64,000 nucleotides of DNA from CAYVBJ01 sp964449075 (GTDB lineage: Bacteria > Bacteroidota > Rhodothermia > Balneolales > Balneolaceae): positions 62,001-126,000 of the forward strand of contig CAYVBJ010000005.1 of NCBI GenBank assembly GCA_964449075.1, given 5' to 3'. Below are positions 26,043 to 34,530 of this stretch, in pieces; position 1 is the first letter of the stretch, and each line of letters opens with the position of its first letter. The notes beneath the pieces were generated by a model that did no database searches, was not told where the DNA came from, and saw only the letters and a list, made by a program, of their open reading frames with translations. Made by a program: the position numbers and the translations under genes.

Positions 26043-26380
26043 CGCAGGTTTCACGCAAATCACGCGGAGAAAATACCCACGCAAAGAACGCGGAAAGATT
26101 TTTTCAAGACCTGTGTACTTAGAGCCTGTGTGAGATTTTTCTGTGAACTTTGCCTCCCGGCGGCCTTCGCGTGAAACCCAATACTGAGATCTTGCCAACG
26201 GGTTTCACGCAAAGCGCGCGGAGAAAATACCCACGCAAAGAACGCGGAAAGATTTTTACAAGACTTGTGTATTGAGAGCCTGAATGAGATTATTCTGCGG
26301 TCTTTGCCTCCCGGCGGCCTCCGCGTGAAACCCAGAACAGAGATCTTGCCAACAGGTTTCATGAAAAGCACACTGGGAAA
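26043..26380. repeat. 154-bp tandem repeat (about 2.1 copies) after dnaJ
   Basis: GGTTTCACGCAAA recurs at 26048, 26202 and (degenerate) 26356, giving a 154-bp period. Within each unit CCCACGCAAAGAACGCGGAAAG and TTTGCCTCCCGGCGGCC are nearly identical, and each unit is bounded by GGTTTCACGC and GCGTGAAACC, an inverted pair. The unit therefore looks like a small palindromic-ended element that duplicated in tandem. Frames inside it are accidental. Confidence 0.88.
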
Positions 26381-26612
26381 GCACTTCTTTTTTTAACAAT
26401 AGCAAATTGCTCATTCTGAGACATCTTTTTGGTTTTCTCATAATTTTCGTCTCTAATTTGACAAACCAATTCAATCGACTCGTCGCTGCTTTCGATTATT
26501 CCCGGATTATATTCCACCAATTGGTATTCGGTATAGGTATCCACCTTTTTTAGTGTGTATATATTTTAGAAGAATGAGCAACATTCAAATCCTTAATAAA
26601 TAACACACAATT
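26381..26612. other. Spacer before the serpin gene, possible short gene remnant
   Basis: A minus-strand frame from a GTG at 26544 (starting MDTYTEYQLVEYNPGIIES) has plausible protein character for about 50 codons, then runs into the tandem repeat. It might be a small gene truncated by repeat insertion. No family was recognised. Confidence 0.25.
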
Positions 26613-27854
26613 ATGATAAGTTCTAAGATAAAAGTAATACTCGTAATATTTCTAACCGTTTCATTTGCAGCATGTGCCGATAATCTGACAAATCCTGGTT
26701 CAGATACACCGCTTGAGCCACGAGAATTAACCGTAGCTGAAAAGCAGCTTGTTGAGGCTGATCAGGCATTCAGTTACGACATATTTAAGCGAACCGTTGA
26801 ATCGGAAGAAGGGGAAAATGTGTTTATTTCTCCGCTAAGTATCTCATTTGCACTCGGGATGGCCCTGAACGGTGCAGAAGGCGAAACATTTGATGCCATG
26901 CAGAATGTTCTGAATTTTAGCGACATGAACCTTGATGATATCAATGAGGGGTACCGTTCGCTGATTGAGCTTTTATCGGAGATAGATCCAGAGGTTCAGT
27001 TCAAAATAGCCAATTCAATATGGGCCCGGGAAGGGTTTCAGGTCAATGAAGATTTTATTGACAGGCTTGAAACATATTTTGATGCATCGTTCAGTGAACT
27101 TGATTTTAATGATCCCGCAGCAAAAGATATCATCAATCAATGGGTAAACGAGAATACAAATGGGCTGATCGAGAAAATCCTTGATGGACAGATTTCGGAA
27201 AAAACGGTAATGTTCCTGATAAATGCACTTTTTTTTGACGGTGACTGGATGACACAGTTTGATCCGGAAGAGACACAAAAAGCTGAATTCCAAGTCGAAA
27301 CCGGTGAAACGACTGAAGTGGATATGATGGAACAGGAAGGCTCTTTCGCAGCACTGTTTTCGGATGAAGTTACTATGATCGAACTACCCTATGGCGACAG
27401 CCTCTTTTCAATGACCGTTCTGATGCCGGCAGATAATACAATGCCTGTGGATGATTTTGTCTCGGATCATATCACTGCCGAAAATTTAGATAAATGGCGA
27501 GATGAATTGCAGGTTGAAGAAGTATTGCTTCAACTTCCAAAATTTGATCTTGAATACGAAATTACATTTAATGAGATTCTAAAATCTATGGGAATGGAGA
27601 TTGCCTTTGATCCTTCACAGGCTGATTTTACGGGTATTGCTGATGTTCGTGAACTTTTTATCAGTGAGGTGAAGCATAAAGCGTTTGTAAGTGTTGATGA
27701 AGCGGGTACGGAGGCAGCCGCGGTTACTTCCGTCGCAGTACCATCCTCGTTACCATCATCAGTGACTGTAGACCGGCCGTTTGTATTTATCATTCACGAA
27801 CGAACAAGCGGTGTCAATCTTTTTATGGGCAAAGTGAAAAATCCGAATAGTTAA
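26613..27854 (+). CDS. Serpin-family protease inhibitor, lipoprotein
   Basis: A 413-residue serpin with a lipoprotein signal (VSFAACADN, Cys21), so probably anchored in the outer membrane. The fold is recognisable from VFISPLSISFALGMALNGAEG, KIANSIWAREGF, INALFFDGDW and the C-terminal RPFVFIIHERTSGVNLFMGKV. The hinge of the reactive centre loop, DEAGTEAAAVTS, has the small-residue pattern of inhibitory serpins (P17-P8). Counting from it places P1 near the Ser-Ser-Leu of VPSSLPSS, suggesting an elastase- or subtilisin-like target. It probably guards the cell surface from foreign or own proteases; this is inference. Confidence 0.92.
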   Translation: MISSKIKVILVIFLTVSFAACADNLTNPGSDTPLEPRELTVAEKQLVEADQAFSYDIFKRTVESEEGENVFISPLSISFALGMALNGAEGETFDAMQNVLNFSDMNLDDINEGYRSLIELLSEIDPEVQFKIANSIWAREGFQVNEDFIDRLETYFDASFSELDFNDPAAKDIINQWVNENTNGLIEKILDGQISEKTVMFLINALFFDGDWMTQFDPEETQKAEFQVETGETTEVDMMEQEGSFAALFSDEVTMIELPYGDSLFSMTVLMPADNTMPVDDFVSDHITAENLDKWRDELQVEEVLLQLPKFDLEYEITFNEILKSMGMEIAFDPSQADFTGIADVRELFISEVKHKAFVSVDEAGTEAAAVTSVAVPSSLPSSVTVDRPFVFIIHERTSGVNLFMGKVKNPNS

Positions 27855-27910
27855 AAGATGAAAGTGATGGTGAGAGCGTGAGAAGGAGCGGACCGTCGGT
27901 CGAAGCCTGG

Positions 27911-28015
27911 ACACACCCCTGGTTTATCCGCTGGACGCGTCTAAACCTGTCCCCTCTCGAGAGGGGAAGGCTAACCTTAACACCACCATTGTGTTAAGGT
28001 TAGACAGGGGTGTGT
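27911..28015. repeat. Nested palindromic element
   Basis: The outer arms ACACACCCCTG (27911-27921) and CAGGGGTGTGT (28005-28015) are perfect complements. Inside lie the 16-bp perfect palindrome CCCCTCTCGAGAGGGG (27951-27966) and a 13-bp perfect hairpin, CTAACCTTAACAC (27971-27983) with GTGTTAAGGTTAG (27991-28003). The element occupies most of the gap between two convergent genes and has the shape of a MITE or REP-like unit; it may also serve as a bidirectional terminator. Confidence 0.85.
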
Positions 28016-28105
28016 TCACCGCTACGGCCTTAATCCCCGCAACAGACCATTCACCGGTGACAAAAAGAGTTCGGCAGACCAATTGTTAAAGCCAGTTGAG
28101 CCTTA

Positions 28106-30889
28106 TCAAAACTTGAATTGAACCGACGCAGACGGGTAAAAACCGGGCAGTGTTCTTTCGCGAACTTCAAATCTTTCCTGTCCGCTATCCTGAGATGGCA
28201 GCAGGCTTTGATCAATGGTATTCCGGCGGTTCAGGATATTAATCAATTCAAGCCTGAACTCGAGCCCGGTTTCACCAAAGACCGGCTGATAGATAAAGGA
28301 GAGATCAACCTGCTGAAAAGGTTTCAGTTTGTCATCTTCGGGATTGCTGAAAGAGAATGCTTCCTGATCACGGAAGAGCAGAAAATTGTAGTAAGATTGA
28401 CGAAACGCCCAGGCGCGGCCCCGGATCCCCTGCCATTTTCCAAGTACTGTTAACTCCCGGCTGATATTCCAAAGAGTCCGGAACTGTGCCCGGTGCGGTT
28501 CATTCCACGGAGCAGAGAGTGTTCTGCCAAATTGGGTTGAATAGTCAATCCGGACAGAGCTGTAGTCGTAACCGGCCATAAGCTGAAGTTTTGAATCCGC
28601 CAGAGAATGGTTTACTCTCAATCCGAACCCGAACGACTCCATGGAGGTGCTCTCAGCAAAGGCATTTACCTGGCTTCGGTTAATGCCAATACCTCTGCTC
28701 AGGTTTGTGTAGGAGGTAATATTGGTTTTTGGCTGCCATTTATAAAATGCATCTACCTTGATGACCGTTTTTTCAGATGGCTCCAGTAAAAAAGATCCTG
28801 AAAGATGATAGGCTTTGGGGATATCTGTGGTTCCTGAATGACTCCAGATTGTAAATGAGGGGACCACGGCCGTTGGCGCAACATTTGTAATTTCATGCTG
28901 ATTGATAAATTGCCGGTAAATTCCGCCGGAAATTCTGGCAGACCAAAATCCGATACCGGAATCCGGTTGATCGTACTGAATCGACGCCCGGGGCTCTGCG
29001 AAAACACTGTTTTTTTCTGTATCAAGGTATGTAAACCGTGTCCCGGCTGATAAAAGCCAGTTTTTGTCAAAAGTTTTGGTTGCATTCAGATAGCTGCTGA
29101 GTATTGTTGAGCTTTGATCTGTATTTGCAGATAAAAAGAAAAGATCTGTAATATCAACATCTGAGTTTACAATTTCGAGCTGAATGCCGCTGTCTATTTG
29201 GAAGGATGGTGATAACGAATACCTGCTATCTGAATTTACTGTGAAATGAGTAATCCGGTTACCGTCGATCTGAGTGGGCAGTTGTCTGCCTAAACCTTCA
29301 GCAACTGAAGACCCATCATTTTGGAATGCAGATTCAAAAAAAAGTGGTTGATTTGTATTTTCAAACTGGTAGCGGTGATCAAAGGTGCTGGAACTGAAGG
29401 AAGCTTTTGCAGAGAGATCAAAACGGGGTGAAATGAAACCGGACCAGGTTATATGTGCTGCTCTGTTTTTCCAGGAATAGGAATCCCTGGCATTCAAAAA
29501 CCGCGGTACGTCAGACTGCGGTGGTGCTTCACTGAGCAATTCTGTTGTGATTGAGTTTTCAGCAAGGTAAAGGGAACCCTGCAGCTTGCTGTATTCACCT
29601 GTTTCGTAAGCCGCTGCGAGATGATAGTCGAAGAATTGAACATCAGATCTCTGATCGGATGGCCGGTATAGGCTTGCATCACCTTCAATATCTTCTAACT
29701 GGTTGGTAATAAGCGGGTCAATAAAATCCCACTCTCTGAGTGATTGTCTGAGGTTGGGCTCTTCAAAAATATCCCAAAGATTTGTGCGAACGGCGGTCAT
29801 GATGTTGATCCCTTTTTCCCCCGTTGGGATATAAAAATTTCCTTTCGCATTGGCGCTGACCGGGTCACTTTGAATCATTCCGCTATTTTCTTCCGTAAAT
29901 GATAACTGATGATTCAGATCCACAATACCTGCGATCTGGCTGCCCTCCTGAACACCGAACCCCGATTTGTGGAGATTTACATTTTCTATTGCAAACGGAC
30001 TGAAGGCGCTGAATAACTGTCCGAAGCTGAATGGATTGTAAACGGGCACTCCATCCAGCATCAGCCTGTGTTCACTGTTCTGGCCACCTTCCAGGTGCAG
30101 GCCGGTCATCGGCAAGCCATACTGAATTCCGGACGTCAGATTCAGTGATCGTATCGGATCCCTTGTCATCGTAACCGTTTGCCAGGGTGTTGCCGCATTC
30201 ACGGAAGCATCATTGTTGCCCTGGTTCGGCAAGCGGCGGCGGTGAGCTTCCACAATAACGGGAGCTACATCCACCGGTTTTGTCTGCATTGTGACTGTCT
30301 CCCGGACTTCTGTACCCGGTTTGATTTCGATCGTTTTATAAACCGGTTCATATCCCACATAACTGAAGATGACATTGTAGGTGCCGCTGATCAGTTTTGG
30401 AATCGAAAAATTTCCGGCACGCCCTGTTGAAGTGCCACCTGATGCATCTGCCAGGTATACGGTAGCACCGGGCAGCGGTTTTCCGGTTTCGCGATCCGTT
30501 ACCTTGCCGATTAATGAGCCCGGCAGTGGTTTCTCTTCCACATTTTCAACAACCACGTAGGTTCCGGTTGATAGGAGAATGTAGTCGAGACCATGCTCTT
30601 CCAGAATTGATTTCAAAAAAAATGGAAAAGGAAGATCATTGACTCGTTTATAAACATGTATCCCGGTAATGAGCTTTGGGTCGTAGACGAGATCTGAATT
30701 TGTATTTTTTGCTATAGTATCAAGAACCTTTTCGAGGCTTTCCCCCCTGAAATCGAAAGAATATCGATCCGCCTCATCATTTTGGCCGATTGCATTAAGG
30801 GGACAGAGCAGAATCAGGAGCAAAAGTAAAATTCCGCCAGGCCCGGAGCATATTTTTTGGCGATTTCTATTTATAAATTCGGTACCCAT
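28106..30889 (-). CDS. TonB-dependent receptor with STN and carboxypeptidase-like domains (FecA-like)
   Basis: A 927-residue outer-membrane receptor. The signal peptide (LLLLLILLCPLNAIGQ) is followed by a secretin/TonB N-terminal STN domain (about residues 40-115), a carboxypeptidase regulatory-like beta domain (about 125-205, GKVTDRETGKPLPGATVYL), a plug (LMLDGVPVYNPFSFG), and a 22-strand barrel ending SVQFKF. The STN domain signals to the FecR-like anti-sigma factor encoded immediately upstream, with which it overlaps by 23 bp. The ligand is unknown; trans-envelope regulation of its own operon is expected from the family. Confidence 0.92.
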   Translation of the reverse strand: MGTEFINRNRQKICSGPGGILLLLLILLCPLNAIGQNDEADRYSFDFRGESLEKVLDTIAKNTNSDLVYDPKLITGIHVYKRVNDLPFPFFLKSILEEHGLDYILLSTGTYVVVENVEEKPLPGSLIGKVTDRETGKPLPGATVYLADASGGTSTGRAGNFSIPKLISGTYNVIFSYVGYEPVYKTIEIKPGTEVRETVTMQTKPVDVAPVIVEAHRRRLPNQGNNDASVNAATPWQTVTMTRDPIRSLNLTSGIQYGLPMTGLHLEGGQNSEHRLMLDGVPVYNPFSFGQLFSAFSPFAIENVNLHKSGFGVQEGSQIAGIVDLNHQLSFTEENSGMIQSDPVSANAKGNFYIPTGEKGINIMTAVRTNLWDIFEEPNLRQSLREWDFIDPLITNQLEDIEGDASLYRPSDQRSDVQFFDYHLAAAYETGEYSKLQGSLYLAENSITTELLSEAPPQSDVPRFLNARDSYSWKNRAAHITWSGFISPRFDLSAKASFSSSTFDHRYQFENTNQPLFFESAFQNDGSSVAEGLGRQLPTQIDGNRITHFTVNSDSRYSLSPSFQIDSGIQLEIVNSDVDITDLFFLSANTDQSSTILSSYLNATKTFDKNWLLSAGTRFTYLDTEKNSVFAEPRASIQYDQPDSGIGFWSARISGGIYRQFINQHEITNVAPTAVVPSFTIWSHSGTTDIPKAYHLSGSFLLEPSEKTVIKVDAFYKWQPKTNITSYTNLSRGIGINRSQVNAFAESTSMESFGFGLRVNHSLADSKLQLMAGYDYSSVRIDYSTQFGRTLSAPWNEPHRAQFRTLWNISRELTVLGKWQGIRGRAWAFRQSYYNFLLFRDQEAFSFSNPEDDKLKPFQQVDLSFIYQPVFGETGLEFRLELINILNRRNTIDQSLLPSQDSGQERFEVRERTLPGFYPSASVQFKF

Positions 30890-31808
30890 TGGCTGTCCTG
30901 GAATATTTTAAATCCTTCACCGTGCAAATATCTTCAATGATTGAATCCGGTTTAAGAGGCGGAGAATAGTAAGCGGTAAGAATATCCATCTCTCCGATTT
31001 TATTGTCAAACTGAATGTGAATATCGAACCTGCGTTCCAGCTCCCTGAAAATTAAAGAAAGAGACTGTTCATTGAAAATCAGCATATTATTTCGCCAGCC
31101 GGTGATATCAGCCGTTTCTGCAGGTTCCGGGTTTGCAGGTTTATCCATCTCTGTATTCCACCGGCTCAGTGTGCCGGCGTTCATTTCAACCTGTTGTTGA
31201 GGTTCTTTTTCAGAAAAAAAACGCACCCGCCCCTCTTCTACAGATACAACTGTTTCCGCTTTAGGCTCATCACTCCATGACCTTACGTTAAAACGGGTTC
31301 CGGTTACTTCTATTACAGAACCGTTGGCATGGATGATAAACGGTTCATCTGCCTTATTTATGTTAAAGAAGGCCTCTCCATTCATGGTAATATTACGATT
31401 TGTTATTGAAAAGAGCCGGTTGTGTTGCAAATGTGTTCCGCTGTTCAGATCAACCACAGAACCATCTGGCAGTTCTGCAGTTATGATCTCTCCATACGGG
31501 GCATTGTATGAAACCGGTACAAGAAGATAGGAAGCACCTGCAATAATCAGAACGACAGCTGCAGCTAAAAATATCCGCAAAGCGGATGATGGTTTGCCGG
31601 TTGAAGAAGCTTTATGGTTTTCAATACACAAATGCACACTTTTGAGGGCATCTTCAGTCTCATTCGTTCCGATTGTGGGATAGTCTTCATGAGATGTGGC
31701 ACTTTTCTGCCATACTTCCTTTAAATTTTCCTTTTCATCGTCAGGGAACTGATCGAAGAAATCGGAACCGTTCACATAATCTGAAGATCCGTTTCTGTTT
31801 TCTGTCAT
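30867..31808 (-). CDS. FecR-family anti-sigma factor
   Basis: A 313-residue inner-membrane regulator. A cytoplasmic N-terminus (about residues 1-80) contacts the sigma factor, one transmembrane helix follows (about 82-99, FLAAAVVLIIAGASYLLV), and the periplasmic FecR domain has GEIITAELPDGSVVDLNSGT and VIEVTGTRFNVRSW. The C-terminal DUF4974-type region (SLIFRELERRFDIHIQFDN) is typical of Bacteroidota members. It overlaps the sigma gene by 4 bp and the receptor gene by 23 bp, so all three are translationally linked. Confidence 0.95.
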   Translation of the reverse strand: MTENRNGSSDYVNGSDFFDQFPDDEKENLKEVWQKSATSHEDYPTIGTNETEDALKSVHLCIENHKASSTGKPSSALRIFLAAAVVLIIAGASYLLVPVSYNAPYGEIITAELPDGSVVDLNSGTHLQHNRLFSITNRNITMNGEAFFNINKADEPFIIHANGSVIEVTGTRFNVRSWSDEPKAETVVSVEEGRVRFFSEKEPQQQVEMNAGTLSRWNTEMDKPANPEPAETADITGWRNNMLIFNEQSLSLIFRELERRFDIHIQFDNKIGEMDILTAYYSPPLKPDSIIEDICTVKDLKYSRTANGYRIYK

Positions 31809-32374
31809 GGTTTTTTGCGTTTTATTTCATTCTTATAGGTATCATAATTGTTCCGGAGTTTTCGCAAAGCTTCAACAATATGATTATTCACGGTTTTCAC
31901 CGATACAGACATTACACCGGCAATCTCTTCATGGTCAAGACCATCATACCGGCTGAGTTCAAAAGCTTCGCGCTGTCTGTCCGGCAGTTCATTGATCCAT
32001 TCTTTGAATTTATCTTTCAGATGTTCACTGCTGTTGCTGTGTTCTGTTTCTGTCTTTAAATCTTCAGCGGAATCATTCAGGATCACAATCCTGGAGGAAT
32101 AATCACGCTGATAATTCAGAGCGCGGTTTCGAACAATTTTATAAATAAAGGCCTGCAGGGACTGATCCGGATCCAGTGTTTCGCGGTTATTCCACAAGCT
32201 TACAAAGGCTTCCTGAACAATATCACATGCGGCGTCCTTATCCCGGGTAAATCTGAAAGCAAAATGAACCAGCTGGGTGTAAAAGTATCGAAACAGGCGA
32301 TCAAAGGCAGTCCGGTTTGAACGGCTGATCTCCAGCGCAAGGGTTTCAAGTTCTTTTTCACTCAGATTTTCCAT
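31805..32374 (-). CDS. ECF RNA polymerase sigma factor (FecI/RpoE type)
   Basis: A 189-residue extracytoplasmic-function sigma factor. Region 2 is visible as RLFRYFYTQLVHFAFRFTRD and DIVQEAFVSLWNNR, and region 4 as ELPDRQREAFELSRYDGLDH with the HTH EEIAGVMSVSVKTVNNHI. This is the Bacteroidota cluster of ECF factors paired with FecR. It is the first gene of the sigma/anti-sigma/receptor operon, and a dispersed repeat lies just upstream (32481-32660). Confidence 0.96.
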   Translation of the reverse strand: MENLSEKELETLALEISRSNRTAFDRLFRYFYTQLVHFAFRFTRDKDAACDIVQEAFVSLWNNRETLDPDQSLQAFIYKIVRNRALNYQRDYSSRIVILNDSAEDLKTETEHSNSSEHLKDKFKEWINELPDRQREAFELSRYDGLDHEEIAGVMSVSVKTVNNHIVEALRKLRNNYDTYKNEIKRKKP

Positions 32375-32480
32375 GGATATCTACATATAGTACACAACTC
32401 AAAATCAGTATACCTATTCTCTGTTTCATTTTAAATCAGCACTGTCCGAAAAGTATAGCTGATCAGAGGTCAACTTGAAT

Positions 32481-32660
32481 TATTTAGTTAAATTTTAAAT
32501 AGATGTGGCATTAGTTCTATGTGTTGACTGGTGTCCTCATGTCCTCGTGGCAATAAACTGCCGGTTTTGCCACGAGTCCGTCAGCTGACGGATCGAGGGT
32601 TCACGAAGTAAAATTTGATCATGAAGATGTCTATAAATCGGGTAGATCTTTTAGACAGAC
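32481..32660 (+). repeat. Dispersed repeat, copy 1 (GTCCTCGTGGCAA family)
   Basis: About 180 bp shared with 47094-47265. It contains TATTTAGTT, AAATAGATG, GGTGTCCTCATGTCCTCGTGGCAA, a GTGGCAA/TTGCCAC hairpin, the perfect palindrome TCCGTCAGCTGACGGA (32576-32591), GGTTCACGAAGTAAA and a conserved ATCnnnTAGATC tail. It sits in the promoter-side gap of the ECF sigma gene. Structure without a coding frame suggests a REP/MITE-like unit. Confidence 0.7.
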
Positions 32661-32828
32661 TCAACGAGAAATCTTAGACTCGAAGATGTAAGCGCTGAAA
32701 ATTTTTATATTGTAAATAAGGAGTTATTCCTATAGTTTTGAACTAAAATATGTCTTAATATCGGCAGATTCGGGAATTGGTAACATTAGTTGTAACAAGC
32801 TTGAGAAATAGTATTATCTTATTAAACT

Positions 32829-32902
32829 CGGGGCGTAGCGCAGCCCGGTAGCGCGCATCGTTCGGGACGATGAGGTCGCAGGTTCAAATCCTGTCGCCCC
32901 GA
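32829..32902 (+). tRNA. tRNA-Pro (anticodon CGG)
   Basis: A complete 74-nt cloverleaf: acceptor CGGGGCG with CGCCCCG, D-arm GCGCAGCCCGGTAGCGC, anticodon stem CATCG/CGATG around loop TTCGGGA (anticodon CGG, Pro), and T-arm with GGTTCAAATCC. The C at position 1 and discriminator A are usual for tRNA-Pro. CCA is not encoded. Confidence 0.97.
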
Positions 32903-33143
32903 CACATTAAACATACAGGTATGTTCTTTTCCTGATTTAGGTTGACAGTTTTTAAGATCATTTATTGTTCTACCAACCAAAGCGATTCATTGCTAAAATG
33001 TATGTCGCTGGAATTTCTCGCAGATTTTCGCAGAATATCAGTGCTCATTTGTTGAACCACCGACCTAACGGATTGGAACAGCCGGGAGGTGAAACTGAGT
33101 GAATTCATTTTCGGCACCGCTAATGGGGGAATTTTTGATTTAG
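32903..33143. other. Non-coding gap after tRNA-Pro
   Basis: No gene recognised. It includes a TTTCTCGCAGATTTTCGCAGA stretch, a motif type also seen after mutS (13507-13550), which may be a trace of a short dispersed repeat. Confidence 0.4.
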
Positions 33144-33797
33144 TTATACCGAATACCAAAGCACGGCGAAAAAGTGGCAGGTTGTGCCTATCAGAACAAA
33201 GAGGTGCCAGATGAAATGTGTGTACTTGAATTTCGGTGCTGCGTAAAAAGCAACGCCGATCATGTAGGCGATACCACCGAGTATAAGCCAGATGATTCCG
33301 GCAGGCGGCATACTGAGCCAGAGATCTTTAGCGGCAAAAAGAGCAAGCCAGCCCATTCCAATGTAGATAAAAGTGGAGAGTTTCGGATATTTGACGCCGG
33401 CAACCAGTTTTAGAATAATGCCTCCGATGGCAATGCCCCAAACCAGTCCAAACAGAATCCAGCCTACACTGTCTCTTAAAATACCGAGTGTAAACGGTGT
33501 ATATGTACCGGCAATCAGCAGGAAAATAGCCATATGATCCAAAATCCGGAGACGCTGTTTTAAATCGTCTCTTTGGATAGCGTGATAGATGGTGGAACTG
33601 AAATAGAGGATAATTGCACTTGTGATAAACACAGAAGCACCGATAATAGTTAAGGCATCTCCTTTAGTAGCAGCATGAAAAATTAAGAAGGGGGCAGCTA
33701 TCAAGGCTCCGACAAAGCCTATACCATGACTGATACTATTTGCCACTTCCTCTGCGTAGGTTTGCTTACGGTCTGCTTTTTGAATTTTTTTAATCAC
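33144..33797 (-). CDS. Hemolysin III / TrhA (PAQR-related) family membrane protein
   Basis: A 217-residue protein with seven predicted transmembrane helices. The family signature residues are visible: EEVANSISHGIGF in the first helix, SSTIYHA, RILDHMAIFLLIAGTYTPF, and the C-terminal HFIWHLFVLIGTTCHFFAV with paired histidines that form the zinc site in PAQR relatives. Bacterial members affect membrane lipid or fatty-acid homeostasis; haemolysis is a historical label. It is a single-gene unit. Confidence 0.94.
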   Translation of the reverse strand: MIKKIQKADRKQTYAEEVANSISHGIGFVGALIAAPFLIFHAATKGDALTIIGASVFITSAIILYFSSTIYHAIQRDDLKQRLRILDHMAIFLLIAGTYTPFTLGILRDSVGWILFGLVWGIAIGGIILKLVAGVKYPKLSTFIYIGMGWLALFAAKDLWLSMPPAGIIWLILGGIAYMIGVAFYAAPKFKYTHFIWHLFVLIGTTCHFFAVLWYSV

Positions 33798-33974
33798 TTC
33801 AGATTACTGATTATTTTTTTTGTAACGTATAAAATAAAGATTAATTATTTTAAATCAAGAGTCTGACACAGTACTGTCCAAAACGTTTAAGATTTTTAAT
33901 TCATACCTATGTTTTAGTGCATCCGGAAGCATATATTGTTGAATTTCGAAAATAGAACCCCGGATGTTCGTCTA

Positions 33975-34164
33975 TGCTCCTATGGGAGCATTTGGTGGGT
34001 AATAAACGAGAGATTGAAAAACCAATAGCGTCCCGTAGGGTACGCCTGGCAGAAGCCTGACGTAAAGCGTGCCCATCCACAGCTTCTCACCAGGCGTTCC
34101 GCTGGAACGCAGCGATCAAGAAAGTACCACACATTGTTACCCACCAAACCTTCCTACAGGAAGG
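33975..34164. repeat. 190-bp structured palindromic element (REP/MITE or structured RNA)
   Basis: The symmetric layout is: hairpin TGCTCC-TATG-GGAGCA (33975-33990), arm TTTGGTGGGTAATAA (33991-34005), three inner hairpins, arm TTGTTACCCACCAAA (34134-34148; 14 of 15 bases complementary), and hairpin CCTTCCT-AC-AGGAAGG (34149-34164). The inner hairpins are GCGTCCC/GGGxACGC (34028-34045), CCTGG and AGAAGC with GCTTCT and CCAGG (34045-34056 with 34082-34094), and GCGTTCC-GCT-GGAACGC (34094-34110). No coding frame fits. Confidence 0.85.
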
Positions 34165-34530
34165 TAAAGGAGTTGTTTGACTCGCACGTGTACACGTTGA
34201 AGTCTTTTATTGGTAATAGTCTGCTCATCGTTTATGGAATAGATCATCAGACAAGTTCTCTGTCACCTACTCCATTTTGTATCCAGCAGTTTTTCAAAAC
34301 GTTTTTGACAGTTCTGAGCCTGACAAATCAATTCTATCTTTATTATCACCGGTACAGGCTTTAAAAAATCGATGAATTACGGGATTAGATTGCTTACATT
34401 CTATTCTTTCAGAGGCTGGTAAATTTTAAGGCTATGTTGATAAAACCGAAATTAAAATCACAGCAGGGATGAGCATATCTCATACAGATTATTCCTTATT
34501 ACTGTTTCTCATGGATAATTAAATATACTG
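34165..34530. other. Upstream region of the sulfate permease gene
   Basis: No gene is seen. A/T-rich sequence precedes the permease start; no run of Cys codons or terminator like that upstream of cysH was found here. Confidence 0.4.

Noticed and set aside
26060..26371. Minus-strand open frames through the post-dnaJ tandem repeat
   Set aside because: They repeat themselves in step with the 154-bp unit and match no family; they are by-products of the repeat.
26043..26380. CRISPR array
   Set aside because: The repeat unit is 154 bp with no regular short repeat/spacer structure, and no cas genes are present in the window.
34134..34364. 76-codon frame starting inside the structured 190-bp element
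   Set aside because: It begins in the right arm of the palindrome and has no protein-like pattern.
34400..34530. A cysH-like attenuator upstream of the sulfate permease or cysD
   Set aside because: Neither this gap nor 37093-37338 shows a run of Cys codons followed by a terminator/antiterminator pair.
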